DNA of 64,000 nucleotides. It comes from Hevea brasiliensis. Lineage: Eukaryota > Streptophyta > Magnoliopsida > Malpighiales > Euphorbiaceae. Under the pieces are notes generated by a model, which saw only the letters and a list, made by a program, of their open reading frames with translations, was not told the origin of the DNA and searched no databases. The DNA lies in assembly GCF_030052815.1 (NCBI RefSeq), contig NC_079499.1, positions 104,132,480 through 104,196,479 on the forward strand. The letters run 5' to 3'. Both the position numbers and the translations under genes were made by a program. Below are positions 36,301-52,323 of this stretch, one piece after another (within the stretch, counting starts at the first letter, position 1; every line of letters begins with the position of its first letter).

Positions 36301-37003
36301 AAGTCATGTAATACAATGCAACTCTTATAATGTTGATTTTTATTCCTTTTACATTCTTTGTATGTTTTTGTCATAGCCATTTGCATAAGTTTAAGTTTAT
36401 TAATGTAATTTGATAACTATTTGCATAAGTTTCAAATATAAACTTTTCAAAATCAAATTTTAGCATATGAAAATAATATTTTTTTCACATAAATCCTAAA
36501 ACCCTTTTTCCGTTTTATAAAATCAGAAAATTATTCTTTTTTTTTTCTTTACTTACTTTTTTTCTCACAATAAAATATTTAATTTTAAATATTATCTGGC
36601 CTCTTAAATTTTAAATATTATGCCTTTTTTTTCTTCATTTTTAATTAAAGAATTTAGATTATATAAACATAATAAATTATATTATATTATTATGGGATTT
36701 CATATACGTTCTATATTTGAAATAAGTTATTAAATAAATTTTTTAAAAATATTATTCTTATTTTTGTATATAAAGTATACACTTCTCTCTTTTATACATA
36801 AATATGTATAAATATATTTAAATTTTATAGTTACTTGATTTAAAATAAAATAAAATTATTTTGTTATGAAAACTAAAGAGGTTTAACAAAATTTTATAAT
36901 TCATTTCATTAAATTTTTGTACAATAATAAAATTTTTCTGTCAAAAAGTCAATGTGAAAAGTCCATTAACTTAACGCAAATAATAAAATATCTTCACATA
37001 AAA

Positions 37004-37006
<3 letters not shown>

Positions 37007-37055
<49 letters not shown>
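37007..37055. repeat. (TA)n microsatellite
   Basis: About 24 TA units; the matching place in copy 1 (near 9990) has only about five. Confidence 0.95.
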
Positions 37056-37059
<4 letters not shown>

Positions 37060-38249
37060 TTTAATAATGTTAAAAAGTATTATAAATAAAATTAAATGAT
37101 ATATTTATTTAAAATTTTGCATTTAAAATTTATTATTTTAATAAAAATTAAATATATCATAAAAAATATGATAATTTAAGACGGTGAAGTTTTTTTTTCG
37201 TTAAATTAATAAATTTTTCATAATTTATTATTTTAAGGAAAAAAAATCATTATACAAAAATTTAATGAGATGAATTAATTGTAAAATTTTATAAAATCAC
37301 TTTATTTTTTGTAACAAAGTCATTTTACTTTATTTTAAATCAAATAATCATAGAATATACATATAAAAATATTAATATGTTTGTATAATGTTTTCCATTT
37401 TTTTTTAATATAATGTTTATATACAAAAAAAGCAAAACTGAAAATTATCAACAGTAAAGAGACAATTATCTCTGCAGTAAATATTCATTCTTTTAATGTA
37501 AAATATAATTAAAACTGAAATAATTTCATTTGTCCAAATTAACACTTTATTGAATAATGAAAAATTTAAATACTAAAAATATAGAAAAATTGAAAAATAC
37601 ATACATTAAAGATATAATTTAATTTGCGGTAAATATTAATTTTTTATATATAGATGGGATATTTTCTCAAAATTAAATAAATAAATAAATAAAATACAAG
37701 ATAATAAGAGGATATGAGTTATAAAATAAGCGATAAAATTAAAAAAAAAAAAATTAAGCAAGACTATTAGACTTTGCTCAAGTTGAGAGTTGTCTAAATA
37801 GGAATGGCAACGGCGAGTTGGGGGTGGGGATCCTTCCCCTCATTTTCGTGCCACGTAAGTTTTAGGTCGAAACCTAAACTTTCGGCGAGGCAAGTTTCTT
37901 GCAAGAGCTTTTCTTTTCATTTTTTTTTTATTTCTTTTATTTTAATTTATTAAAAAATAAAATATAAATTAGAAATATAAATTCTAAATTTAATTTTAAT
38001 AATACATTTTTTTAAAATAGTTAAATACATAAATATATATAAATAAATTATTTTTAATGAAAAATAATAATATATTATTATGCGAGATAGATTACGGAGA
38101 TTTAGAATAGACAGAAAGTCTCTCATCTCCACCCCACACAATATCAAAATCAGAATGAAATCAGAAAAAATTTATTAAACTTGAGGTAAATCGGATTAAA
38201 TTCAGAAACTTTTATCATCCATATGCCAATCTAACTAAGCTAAGTTGCA

Positions 38250-38572
38250 AGAATTAGATTCATTTTAAGTTGGAATTTGATGATATGAGCAATTTGGGAC
38301 AAGACCACAAGATTCTTTCCTATCAAAATTTTGATTTAAGTAGAATTCAATTATGATACAGCTCAATTTTAGTTTTATCAAATATAATTGTCAATTTTTT
38401 TTAAAGGAAAAATCTAATTTTGATTTAGAATCAAACTAAATGATTCCATTACGATTTTAATCTTGTTCAAGATAGATCAATTTAGGCCAGTTTCAGACTT
38501 ATATTATTAATTTAATCTAATTCTAATCTGACTTCAAACATTAACTAGACCATGGCCAGGTCTATCCTCGGT
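38250..38572. mobile_element. Left-truncated MITE-like copy in unit 3
   Basis: Counterpart of 11200-11518. The right end ACTAGACCATGGCCAGGTC is retained; the left inverted terminus is missing. Confidence 0.4.
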
Positions 38573-39715
38573 CATGTAATATAATTCAACTCTTTTAATG
38601 TTGATTTTTATTCCTTTCAAATGCAATTTGATAACTTTTTGCATAAGTTTCAAATATAAACTTTTCAAAATCAACTCTTAGCATATGAAAATCAAATTGT
38701 GACAAGCTCAGAATCCCTGTAGACAAGCAAACCAGAGTAAATATCATACATGATCAAATAATTTGCAGGTTAGTAAGTTAATTTGAAAATTTTTTAAAAT
38801 TTTTATTATAATAATTTTTATAAAATTAAATTAAAATTTAATAAATTAGATGAAAAAAAATTAAAATTTAATTATAAAAATACTCAGTAAAATAAAATTA
38901 TGGCATGTGATAATTACCCAGCAAGACAGCGTTGCTGTAAGGTGAAAGTTCAAAATATGAAGAAAGAAGACTTTTTTTTTACTAAATTGCCCTTTTGCTA
39001 TTTAGACTTTGAACATGAAGGAATGACCATACACATTTTTAATAATTTATTATAAAAATAATATATTTTATAATTAATAAATAAAAATACTTAAATTTAA
39101 AATATTTTCACTTTTTACTTGTTTAAAGATATAAAAAAAATAATAATTAAGCTATATCGAATCATAAAAACATTTTAAATTAATATAATGATAAAAATAA
39201 ATTTTTAATTAGAAGTTGTTGTAATTAACATTCGACTAATTAAATCAAATTAAATCATAACTTTAACCAATTGAAATTTTTAATATTTTTAAAATTATAA
39301 TTAAATCAAACTGTAATACATTAAAATGTTAATATAATTAAATCGAGTTATTTAGTTATAACATAAATGATGACAAAATATACAATTTATATATTATTGA
39401 TTTATAAAATATTAATAAAAATATATTGAAAATTGCATTTTATTTTTAAAGATAAAAAAAAATTATATTGTTAATAAAGTTATGAAAATAATAATTATTA
39501 CAACTGATATGTTATCATAAATAATTTTACAATAATATATTAATTAATAAAAATCAAATATTTCAATTAACTGGATCGATAACTTAAAATTAAATCAAAA
39601 TTAATCTTTTTTACCAGAGTAATTGAATTTTATTAATTCAATTTAGTTGTTCAGTTATTATGGAATAATGCCAATGGTCATAATATAAGGATTCAATCAA
39701 GCCTAGTTAAGAAAA

Positions 39716-39958
39716 TCATTCTTCTATTGTTTTATTTTCCATGATAAGTTGAGAAAGTTTAAAAATAACCCATTTTCTGACTTCATTGTATCCTCTGATG
39801 TTACCTCCAGCAAGATTGGACCCCCATAACCAGTCTAACGATGTCACCAAACCCATTGCACCTTCCTTGCCATCCACTTCTTGATATTGAAGGAAGAAAT
39901 CAAAACTATCACTTACAGGTTTTTTTATCAAGGAAATTCTCACAATCAATTCGATCAA
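39716..39958 (-). CDS. Small hypothetical ORF downstream of LECRK (80 residues), copy in unit 3
   Basis: Counterpart of 12654-12896. It differs at a single residue visible in the middle (N for D in WLWGSNLAGG). No domain recognised; may be non-coding. Confidence 0.2.
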   Translation of the reverse strand: MIELIVRISLIKKPVSDSFDFFLQYQEVDGKEGAMGLVTSLDWLWGSNLAGGNIRGYNEVRKWVIFKLSQLIMENKTIEE

Positions 39959-40123
39959 AGTGTTCTATAGTTAGAATAAATACGCATTTATTATGAAATT
40001 AAGAATGGAATAATCTTTTTAATTTTATTAATTCAATAACCGAAAGCAAATCACTTATCTGACAAAATCAGATTTAAGTCTCGCTAAGCTGAACTCTACT
40101 AGAAAAAAATTATAATCTCAAAC

Positions 40124-42502
40124 TTAAATGGCACTAAGAAAAGAAGTAGGACTTGGAGGTATTGGGATGTCTACTGTCCCTTCCAACATCAGTAGAACCT
40201 TTTTCATGGAAGGGCGAAGAGATGGTTCATCCAGAGTGCACCAAAGCCCCACTTTGATCATTCTATTCATTTGTCTCTTGTCCACTTCCTCTTCACTAAC
40301 CAATTTATCTATTTCACCACTCTCAAAACAATGGTAAACCCAATCCACAAGAATGGATTCAATCTCTGGAAGATTTTGATCCACATTCCTTCTGCAACAT
40401 GTGATCTCCAATAACACAATTCCAAAACTATAAACGTCAGCTTTAACTGTAACAGGAAGCTTACGATGCCATTCTGGTGCAACATATCCTCTAGTTCCTC
40501 TAATTCCTGTGAAGGTTTTTGTTTGTTCCGGCTTCAACAGCTTTGCCAATCCGAAGTCGGAAATTTTTGGACACCAGCATTCATCCATTAGTATGTTCTC
40601 TGGTTTTATATCACAGTGGATGATTTGCGTCTCGCACTCTTCATGTAGATAGAGGATGCCCCTTGCTATGTTCCGGGCGATCTCCACTCTTTCTCCAAAA
40701 CAAGGTCTGCTTTCAGGAGAGAAGATTACATCAGCAAGTGACCCATTTCTCATGTACTCGTATACCAAGAGCCTGTTAGGCCCCTCATTGCAATAACCAA
40801 GAAGGCGGACTAGGTTCTTGTGATGTGTTTTCCCAATAACCTTCACTTCAGTTTGGAATTCTCGTTCCCCTTGAGATGCAGCTCCTTCTAGTCTCTTCAC
40901 AGCTGCAACTTTCTGGGTGCTCGATATTAGCCCTTTATAAACAGTCCCAAATGAACCTCTGCCAATTTCTTCCTTGAAACCATCTGTCACTCTCTCTAGT
41001 TCTTCAAAGGTAAAGGATCGAGGAGCAACTTCCTCACTTAATCCAATGTGGTCTTTTTCAGAGATCCTTTTGTATGCCCACACACGATATTTAAGAAACA
41101 GAATGCCAGAAATTGCCAACGTAACAAGCCCAAAAGCAACAACTGAAATGCCAACGATTAGGACGCCCCTGCCGAGCTGATCACTTTTCTTTTTGTCTAC
41201 TGCAGGCTCGTTTCTGTCTGTGTTGGTCCTGATTGATGTAGATTTAACCTTGATCAAAGCTGAGTTTGACTCATCCGGGTTTCTTCTCCCATATCTCAAA
41301 GGCAGCTTTTGCTTTTTGCACAGACCGTCTTCGTAAAACGCAGCATCACAGTTACAATCCTGCAGACATGCTTGCTCGCACTCTCCCTTGATAGATAATG
41401 AGAGAACGGAGTATGATACATCTTCCCACGCGGTGCTAAGAACTTCTTGAATTCTGATGCTTTTATGATCTTCTTTGCAACTTTCAGCTGTGAAATTCCT
41501 CTCACATCCAGCAGTCCGATCTCCCGGATTAACAGATGCAAATCCTGGAAGACATATACATTTAGGTTCCAAATCATTTAAAGCGCAATAGCTATTAAGA
41601 CCGCACAGTCCCTTGGGTTCGCACTTATTAGTTGTGGATGACCACAAAACAGAAGACTTTCCATTCTGTGTCAGATTGTACGAGTACAATCTGAATATCC
41701 CATCAAAATCAATTCTCATAACAAAAATTGTTTCTTTTGTGGGATACCCTCCTGGAGTGATTTTTCTTATGTTGAAACCTGTGGAATTGAGCAGGTAGAG
41801 ACGGCCATCATAATCAAAATTTAGTGTCACGTTATTCCCATTTCCATACGTACCGGATGACCAATAAGCATATGGAGCAGTTTCAGGGGTTTCCACCGGA
41901 TACTGCACGAGGTTTCCATCCGTTTGCATCCTGAGGCGGAAAATTCCTGTTGAGTGATTAGTTTCTGAAACAGCAGAAACCAGCTCTGAACCAGCTTCTA
42001 GACGTTGAGTAGGCAAAAGGGTATCAGTTGGATGATCAAAACTCTGCCATATAATATCACGATCAGAATTGTAGAGCACAAAATTGCCCGAATCAAACAA
42101 AGAAGCTGAAGAAGTTGAATGGGGAGCAGAAATAACTGTAGTTGTTTGGCCTTGCGCTTCCAAGACTAACCCAGCATCATTGATGAGCAAGTTAACATTG
42201 CTGTCTACTGGTGGATCATCACGCTTGGCAGTCCAGACAACCGTCTTCTGAGGAATTCCAGCAATAAAGACACCGATAGCATACCCAGTGCCCTGTGGGT
42301 AAAATCCAAAGGCATAAAGACCAGAAGGTGACAACAATGAGGAGTTGGTGGTGGGTGTGAGGGAAGATCCTAAGCTTATATTGGAGTATCTTTGTTGAGC
42401 TAAGACTTTGAAAATTAAAGTAAAAGATAGAAACAGGAACAGAATGACGGAAGCCATGGAAAGGTTCTGAGCTCTGTGCATCCTTTTAAGTTTGGAGTTC
42501 AT
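40124..42502 (-). CDS. G-type lectin S-receptor-like serine/threonine-protein kinase (LECRK3/RLK1-like), intact, intronless
   Basis: 792 residues, same length and domain plan as 13062-15440: signal peptide, bulb-type lectin, EGF-like and PAN cysteines, membrane span about 446-468, non-RD kinase 509-778 with GRGSFGTVYKG, Lys536, HCD 629-631, DFG 649-651 and APE 675-677. Compared with the 13062 copy I count about 22 residue changes in the ~445-residue ectodomain, one at the end of the membrane span (L for H) and one in the kinase half (N for D at 746). No frame breaks. It sits in unit 3 with its own copy of the upstream region. Likely a functional plasma-membrane receptor kinase; ligand unknown. 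Confidence 0.93.
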   Translation of the reverse strand: MNSKLKRMHRAQNLSMASVILFLFLSFTLIFKVLAQQRYSNISLGSSLTPTTNSSLLSPSGLYAFGFYPQGTGYAIGVFIAGIPQKTVVWTAKRDDPPVDSNVNLLINDAGLVLEAQGQTTTVISAPHSTSSASLFDSGNFVLYNSDRDIIWQSFDHPTDTLLPTQRLEAGSELVSAVSETNHSTGIFRLRMQTDGNLVQYPVETPETAPYAYWSSGTYGNGNNVTLNFDYDGRLYLLNSTGFNIRKITPGGYPTKETIFVMRIDFDGIFRLYSYNLTQNGKSSVLWSSTTNKCEPKGLCGLNSYCALNDLEPKCICLPGFASVNPGDRTAGCERNFTAESCKEDHKSIRIQEVLSTAWEDVSYSVLSLSIKGECEQACLQDCNCDAAFYEDGLCKKQKLPLRYGRRNPDESNSALIKVKSTSIRTNTDRNEPAVDKKKSDQLGRGVLIVGISVVAFGLVTLAISGILFLKYRVWAYKRISEKDHIGLSEEVAPRSFTFEELERVTDGFKEEIGRGSFGTVYKGLISSTQKVAAVKRLEGAASQGEREFQTEVKVIGKTHHKNLVRLLGYCNEGPNRLLVYEYMRNGSLADVIFSPESRPCFGERVEIARNIARGILYLHEECETQIIHCDIKPENILMDECWCPKISDFGLAKLLKPEQTKTFTGIRGTRGYVAPEWHRKLPVTVKADVYSFGIVLLEITCCRRNVDQNLPEIESILVDWVYHCFESGEIDKLVSEEEVDKRQMNRMIKVGLWCTLDEPSLRPSMKKVLLMLEGTVDIPIPPSPTSFLSAI

Positions 42503-44407
42503 GAATTTTCATTTGCCAATGCTGTATTCAATTTATTCCAAGAACCATGAAATTGGAAGCATTCAATACCATTAAAGTCCACATTCACAATCCTACGCGT
42601 TCTTCACTTCCAAACTTCAACGACCATACAAAGTCAAGGTGGAAAGTTCAAAGTAGAAAGAAAGAAGAAGACAAACTCAGTGACCTTTTTGTATTGATTG
42701 CTTTTCCGAGTTGCACTTGTGCTATTTAGCCTTTGAATTTTTAAAAGATAGAAAGTAATAACACAGATTAGTGTCAAACTTGAAAACTTAATTTTTTTAA
42801 AATTTAAAATATAAAGAGAAAGAAAAATGGAGATATAGATTTATGTTTTAAATCGTATTACCACTGCTATTACCGAAATTTCGTAGTTGAGTTTTGACAT
42901 ATTTAATACTTTAATATGAATAAAATAATTTAAAATAATTTTCTTGTATTTATTATATAATATTTTAAATTTATTTTTTAAATAAAAATTAATTTTATTT
43001 TTTCATAAAAATTATAAATAATTATATTTTACAATTGTATTTTTATTTTGATTATATCAAAAATTTATATAATAATATAATATTTAATAATATATATTTT
43101 TTATATTGAGAGCATATATTTTATTTTTATTTTTATTTTTATTTAAATTAACTTTATTTTTTGAAAAATAAATAATAAAAAAAATATATTTTATATTATA
43201 ATTTTAAATAATATATTTTTATATATTATTTTTCAACAATCATAAATAAAATAAATATATTAAAAAATTATAAATTAAAATTATTAATATAAATAATTTT
43301 ATAAATAAGCCAATTCATGAAATTATAAACAAAACTCAAAATAAATTTATTTACGAACTCATTCACAAGCTAATTTTTTAACTTTTTAATAAATCAGATT
43401 ATGAATCTATTTAATGAACTAAATTATAAATTTATTTTACAAGCCAACTCGCGATTCTATAAACGAGCTAATTTTAAATTCGAGTTTGAGCTAAATACTA
43501 CTGAGTTTGAGTTCGACTTGATTATTAAATGAGTAATATTGAACCGATCTTAAGTAACCAGCAAGTGACTTGATTCATTTACACTCTTAATCAAAACACT
43601 TAAATTAACAAATTATAAATATATAAAAGAAATGTAGATACCAAAAAAATAATATAGGAATAAAAAGAATTATTTTAATTAAATAGGATACTTAAAATTA
43701 TTTTTTTTCTAATAGTTAGCTTATAAAATAGACCTTATTACAATAAATTAAAAGTTAAAATAGACTTTTTTTCTAATTTGCTCTCTTTTATTTTTTTATT
43801 ATATTAATTTTATATACACATGTAATTTAAATTTTACGGAATAAATACTTTAAATTGCATATTTTTCATGCATATAATTTAAGGCTAATCGAGCAGTATG
43901 GCATATCGCGATCCATATAAAGCGCTAACTAAATTTAACTTACTGTATCAAAAATTTTAAAAATTGACATATTGCACATGCGTACAGGAACCGCAATCAT
44001 GGCGGACCTCAAATGAAGAATACTGGTCAAGAAATTACAACTGCAGCCATCAAACCTCTAGACTAATAGCTCCTTGAAAGTTTAGAAAAGACAGAATAAA
44101 ACGAGTTTTCCTTGCAAGTTGTGGCGTGTTGTTTCCCAATGACGGAGTGGTCATTCTTGCCATAGCCGTCGGGAGGGAGAAACAAGAAACAAATAAACAA
44201 AGAAGGAGAAGAAGAATAACTTAAGTCTTCATGCAAGTGGGGGTGAGTTGTTTCCCACAGTCTTCCAAGTGATGTGATGGAAGTGGGGTTGAATTATTTT
44301 GGAACTTAAAAGACTGAAGACTAAGCTCTATCATACCCTATTAATTCAACCAAAGCATTATGATAACTGAAATAAATATGCATTTCGCATGAATTTGAGG
44401 ATGGGAT

Positions 44408-44465
44408 CGTCTCAAACTTGGAGGTTATTGTGAAGTCTATTGGCTCTTCCAATATCAATAGAACC
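44408..44465 (-). pseudogene. LECRK 3'-end relic at the right end of the array
   Basis: CGTCTCAAACTTGGAGG and following bases match the same LECRK last codons as the other relics. It opens a partial unit that ends near 45660. Confidence 0.55.
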
Positions 44466-45203
44466 TATTATATTTTATTAATATTAGCCTTCAAATTTAA
44501 AAATAAATTATTGAAATTTTTCAAAAAATTAAAAATTAATTTTTCATGGAGTAAGTAAATATATATTGAATAATAATATCTCAATCATTCATTTTTAATT
44601 AAAGGATTGAGATTATATAAACATAATAAATTATATTTACATAAATATGAAGGAATCCTAATGGAAGAAATAAAATCCTCCCCTCCCCATTTATAAATGG
44701 GATTTCATTAACGCCCCTAATGTGTATATATGGAATAAGTTTTTAAAATATATTGTTCTTTTTTTTTTGTATATAGGATACACACTTATTTCTTTTATTC
44801 ATAAATTTGTGAATATATTTATATAAAAATATTATATTTGTACAATAATTTTCATTTTTTTTTATTTAATAATAAACGAGCAGTAATGTTTTTTAGATGC
44901 TAAAATAGCAAAATTGAAAATCAACAGAATTAATTAAATAGAAAAATTGAAAAGTACATGCACCAACGATATAATTAGCTTTGCGGTAAATATTTATTTT
45001 TTATGCAATTATTAATGGAATATTTTCTCAAAATTAAATAAATAAACCAATAAAATACAAGATAATCTTTCAATAAGATGATATGAGTTATAAAATAAGA
45101 TATCTTATATCATACTAGAATATCAGACTTTGCTCAGGTTGAGAGATGCCTATCTCACTAAGCTAAGCCTGCAAGTTGTTGTGAATTGTTTTCCTGCACC
45201 TTA

Positions 45204-45540
45204 GAGTAGGCCTGGCCACAATTGGAGTCGATTTTGAGTTGGAATTGATGTTTGAGGAGATTTGGGACAGGACTGCTATACCCCTTCCCGTCCTAATTTT
45301 AATTTTTCAATTTGATTTCGACTCAATTCAATTTTGATTTAATTAAATCTAACTGTCAAAACTTTTTCTCTTTTTTAAAGGAAAAATCCAATTTTGATTC
45401 GAAATCAAACTAGATGATTCCTTCGGGATTTCAATCCTATTCAAGGCAAATCGATTTAAGCCTATTTCAGACCCATATTAAGTCAATCCAATTCTGATTC
45501 AACTTCAGAATCAAATCAAACCATCACCAGACCTACCCTC
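45204..45540. mobile_element. MITE-like element, rightmost copy
   Basis: Left end GAGTAGGCCTGGCCACAATT and right end CCATCACCAGACCTACCCTC are imperfect inverted repeats. Internal sequence resembles 8972-9297 but is more diverged. Confidence 0.45.
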
Positions 45541-46334
45541 AAGTCGTGATACAATTCAACTCTTCTAAGCTTATCAATCAATGTAATTCAATAACTATTT
45601 GCATAAGTTTCAAATATAAACTTTTCAAGATCAACTTTTAGCATAGGAAAATCAAATTGTGAAAATATATCGTCTATGACCACTACCAAAGAAAATTTCT
45701 AACAAAGAGTTTGTCTAAAAGTTGCTATTCACATTTAGCAACAACAATGGCAAACATGGTTTAAAATGGCCACTTTTGCTTGTGAATTTTGTTTTTAACG
45801 AAGTAAATCTTATTATTTTGTCATTTCATAAAACTCCATGAACTAAAGAAACTTTGATCCTATGCCTAAAAATGCAAACAAGTTATGGTAAAAGGGCACC
45901 CACCCACAAAGATCAGACAAAATCAAGTAGCCAGACCTGTTGGAACCCGTTGGCTCTCCCAATAGAGCAAAAGAGGAGCCAAAAAGTCCACTAGTAGCAA
46001 ACAACAAGGGAAGCTGAGTTGTAGAAGAATAACAAGAGCAAGTTGTGCCAAGCAGTTAAAATGTATCTTATCTGTTCAACGCTCATGACTTTGCATGTGA
46101 ATTTTGCAAAGAATAAAAACCAACAGCACTAAGTTTACATGTGATTTGAACTCGATAAACAATTCATTAAAAGCATTGATAAGCTTGTGTTGTATAACCT
46201 ATCACTCCATATAAAAACTCTTCATAAAAATAGACGCATCATAACTAGAAAACATAAAAAGATGATGATGAAAGCCTATTAAATTCTTTAGGAGAAATGC
46301 AACATTTCACGGAGCACGAGGTTCAAATGACCCC

Positions 46335-49133
<2,799 letters not shown>

Positions 49134-51738
49134 GTTATTTTCTTGATATTAAAACCTATATCGCTCTTATTTGAGTAGAATTCACTAACCCTCTGTCAAA
49201 TTGGTGAGGACTCGAATTGGGGAAATTATTGAATCTCTCTGGAATTGTCCGCTTAAATTTCTTTTTGGTTCAGTAAAGATCGTGAAACTCTAAAAGATAA
49301 CGATAATGGCTTCAAAGTGACGAAACACGACGACGGCCACCACCACAAAGACAAGGAGAACGTGCGATCCACAGCAACGAGCGGTGGCTTCAAAGTAACG
49401 AGTTAATTTATAGCGTAACACATGATTCATTCCTTAATAGTTGATTCAATTATATACTTTAACCTATCGCTCGGTCCCAGCCCTTTTTTTTTTTAATACA
49501 TATTTATATCACTAAAGGAAATGGCCTAAGTGCAGTATAATGAAAGAATGTAAAAGATCCTCAAGCTACAGATTCAAGTTCTGGCCCCCTAAAAGTTCAT
49601 TGCAGTTACCATGAAGTGTTACAATCGCAGCCTAGCTGCAAATCAAGGTTCATAGATAAAAAGGGCCTCACTATCCATCTCATCAAGAAAACAAGGCCCA
49701 GCCCAATAACCAAAACCCTAAACTTCGGAACAGGAAACAGATAGAACAGAAAGCGTCGTCGTCCCGCTCTTGTAGACCCAGCCAAGCAACAAGATAGAAT
49801 CAGCACTACCAAAGCCTACTTAAAGAGATTCCCATCGAAAAACGTTCAACAACTGTTGAGCAAGCTAAATAAGGCCTAGAAGAAATTATCGCATAACCAT
49901 GGTGATGAACCGAAAGCGAATCAGGGGAGACCAAATAGGCAGTAGGCAGAACTCTTACTGCTTATCATCGAAGGACTGGATGTCGAGCAAGGACACTAAT
50001 AACATTCCCAATATTTACCAGGCCACTAAAACCTTTAACTTGCCGAACTCTATAGGCTTTTGATGAAGAAATTAAAGAGAAATAGTATAATATCCATACT
50101 ATGCATGGATAATATATAATTTTTATTTTTTAATTTTAAATTAAAATTTATTTTTTATTTAATTTAAATAAATTTTTATCTATTATAATAATAAATTTTT
50201 AATTAATTTATAATATAATTAATGAAAATATCTATTTAATTTTTTTTATACATATATTAATATTAATAGTAACTATTTCATTTTAAATGTAATAAAAATA
50301 CTTTATTTAAAAAATAACTTATTTTATACTATTTTTATATTTTATTTCATAATTTATGTAAATCAATATTTATTTTTTATAAATTACAGAAAATATATTA
50401 AATTAATAAAAAATAATATTATTTTAAAAATATATAAATATAATATTTTTTGTTATTAATATAATAAAAAAATTAAATTACTAATAATGAATTGAATAAT
50501 ATAATTTTAATAATAATGAAAATATATAATATTATTATTAATTAAAAATAATATTCTATTATAGTATTTTTTAAAAATACTATATATAAGTGTAAATTCT
50601 TTTTTATTAATCTGATATATTTATATATAATAATTCTTTCATAAAAATTATTATCACTTTACATAAATTTATAATATAAAATAAATATATTTTATAAAAT
50701 TAAAATTTTAAAATATCGTCATTTTCTATTAATATAATAAATATTAAAAATATATACTATTTTTTAAAAAATAGATTTTATAATTTTAATTATTTTTAGT
50801 CATTTTTATTTATAGTTAAATTTTCGATACAGTCATATTACAATTTATCTTTAAAATTATCCTTTTATATAAAAATATAGTTGAGAGACAAATTTTATAC
50901 ATAAAAATATAGATATTTATTTAAAATTTAAAAAATAATTCTATTGAAAATTAATTGTAATAAAATATAAATAATTAAAATATTAATTATTATTGTATTC
51001 AATATATAATTATAATGAAATAAAATACTCAAAAGTTTAAGAAATATTAAATAAGAAATTTATAAAATAGTAATAATTAAATAAATATTAATTAAATATA
51101 TTTAAATAAATAAATTTTGAGAATATAACTAACTTTTGAAAGAAATAATAAAAAAAATACAAATAAAAAAAAGATTTAAGAGTATTTAGGTGAAATGAAA
51201 ATACATAGTGAGAAGAGAGTACTTTATATGTATTAAATATCTCATATGACATACTATATATAGACAAATAAATGAATGTTATTTAAATAAATATTAATTT
51301 ATAATTAAATATTATTTAATTGAAAAACGATAACAAACAAACATTCAAATTTAATTTTTATAACAGTAAAATGTTTTACATTTACCTTGTCGTTTTAATT
51401 CATAAGTTGACCATAATGATAATAATAATAAGTTTTAATTAATCTTGTGAAAGTAAAATAAAAAAATATATTAAATTATTAATATAAAAAATAATACATA
51501 CTAATTATAAATAAGTCAAATATCTATATTTTATTTTTATAACTTTTTATGTAAATTATATTTTTTTATCTCTTAAATTTTTTAATAAAAATATCATAAT
51601 AAAAATAATAGAAAATATAACAATGTAATAAAAATATTTATTAAAGATATGAAATAATTTAATATTAATTAAATTATATGATAGTTGATTACGAGATCAC
51701 AAGTTAATAGTTAATTTTTTTTAAACTAATGGCTGATG

Positions 51739-51800
<62 letters not shown>

Positions 51801-52263
51801 GAGGGTAATATATGGCAAATAATGCTTTTGCATAAATAAATTTATAAAAAATAACATAAATAATTTTTAAATATTACATTTAATTATAAAAGATTTTAAT
51901 TTTTAAAAATTAAAATTTAAAGAAAATAATAATGTAAATCATAAATGATAAGGTAGTATTATAAACAATAGTAATAATTAAAAGAAAGTAAAAAATTAAA
52001 TAATAATTAGTATTTATAAAATAATATAAATAATTTTTAAATATTATATTTGATTACAAAATGTCTTAATTTTTAAAAATTAAATTTTAAAAAAATAATA
52101 ATTTAAATTATAAATGTTAAGACAGTATTGTAAATAACAATGATAAGTAAAAGAGAAATAAAAATAAAATAAAATAAAAATTAGTATAAAGGATAATATT
52201 TATTATTGATTATGAGATTACAATTTAATAATTATTTTTTTTAACTAATGACCACCAATGACC

Positions 52264-52323
<60 letters not shown>

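Larger units (their letters stand above)
35205..39715. other. AT-rich spacer of copy 3, with LECRK 3'-end relic at its left end
   Basis: The relic CATCTCAAACTTGGAGG sits at 35205-35265. The rest mirrors 8260-12650: A/T-rich sequence with MITE-like elements. No gene seen. Confidence 0.65.
35205..44409. repeat. Tandem duplication unit, copy 3 (about 9.2 kb)
   Basis: Matches copy 1 (8192-17444) from the boundary relic through spacer, hypothetical ORF, intact LECRK gene and upstream region. It has only small indels, such as an expanded TA tract at 37007 and loss of the CT/TA tract near 43610. Confidence 0.8.
42503..46334. other. LECRK upstream region, AT-rich spacer and DPM1 3' flank
   Basis: 42503-44409 is promoter-side and AT-rich sequence shared with the other units. 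44410 starts a further partial unit with a LECRK 3'-end relic (44408-44465) that fades out near 45660. The last ~600 bp is unique and probably holds the 3' UTR of DPM1. No other gene seen. Confidence 0.6.

Noticed and set aside
36917..37099. Plus-strand frame rich in YIYI
   Set aside because: Created by the TA microsatellite.
49560..50060. Compositionally distinct stretch with a 68-residue minus-strand frame
   Set aside because: The product looks like random hydrophobic and basic residues; no domain seen.
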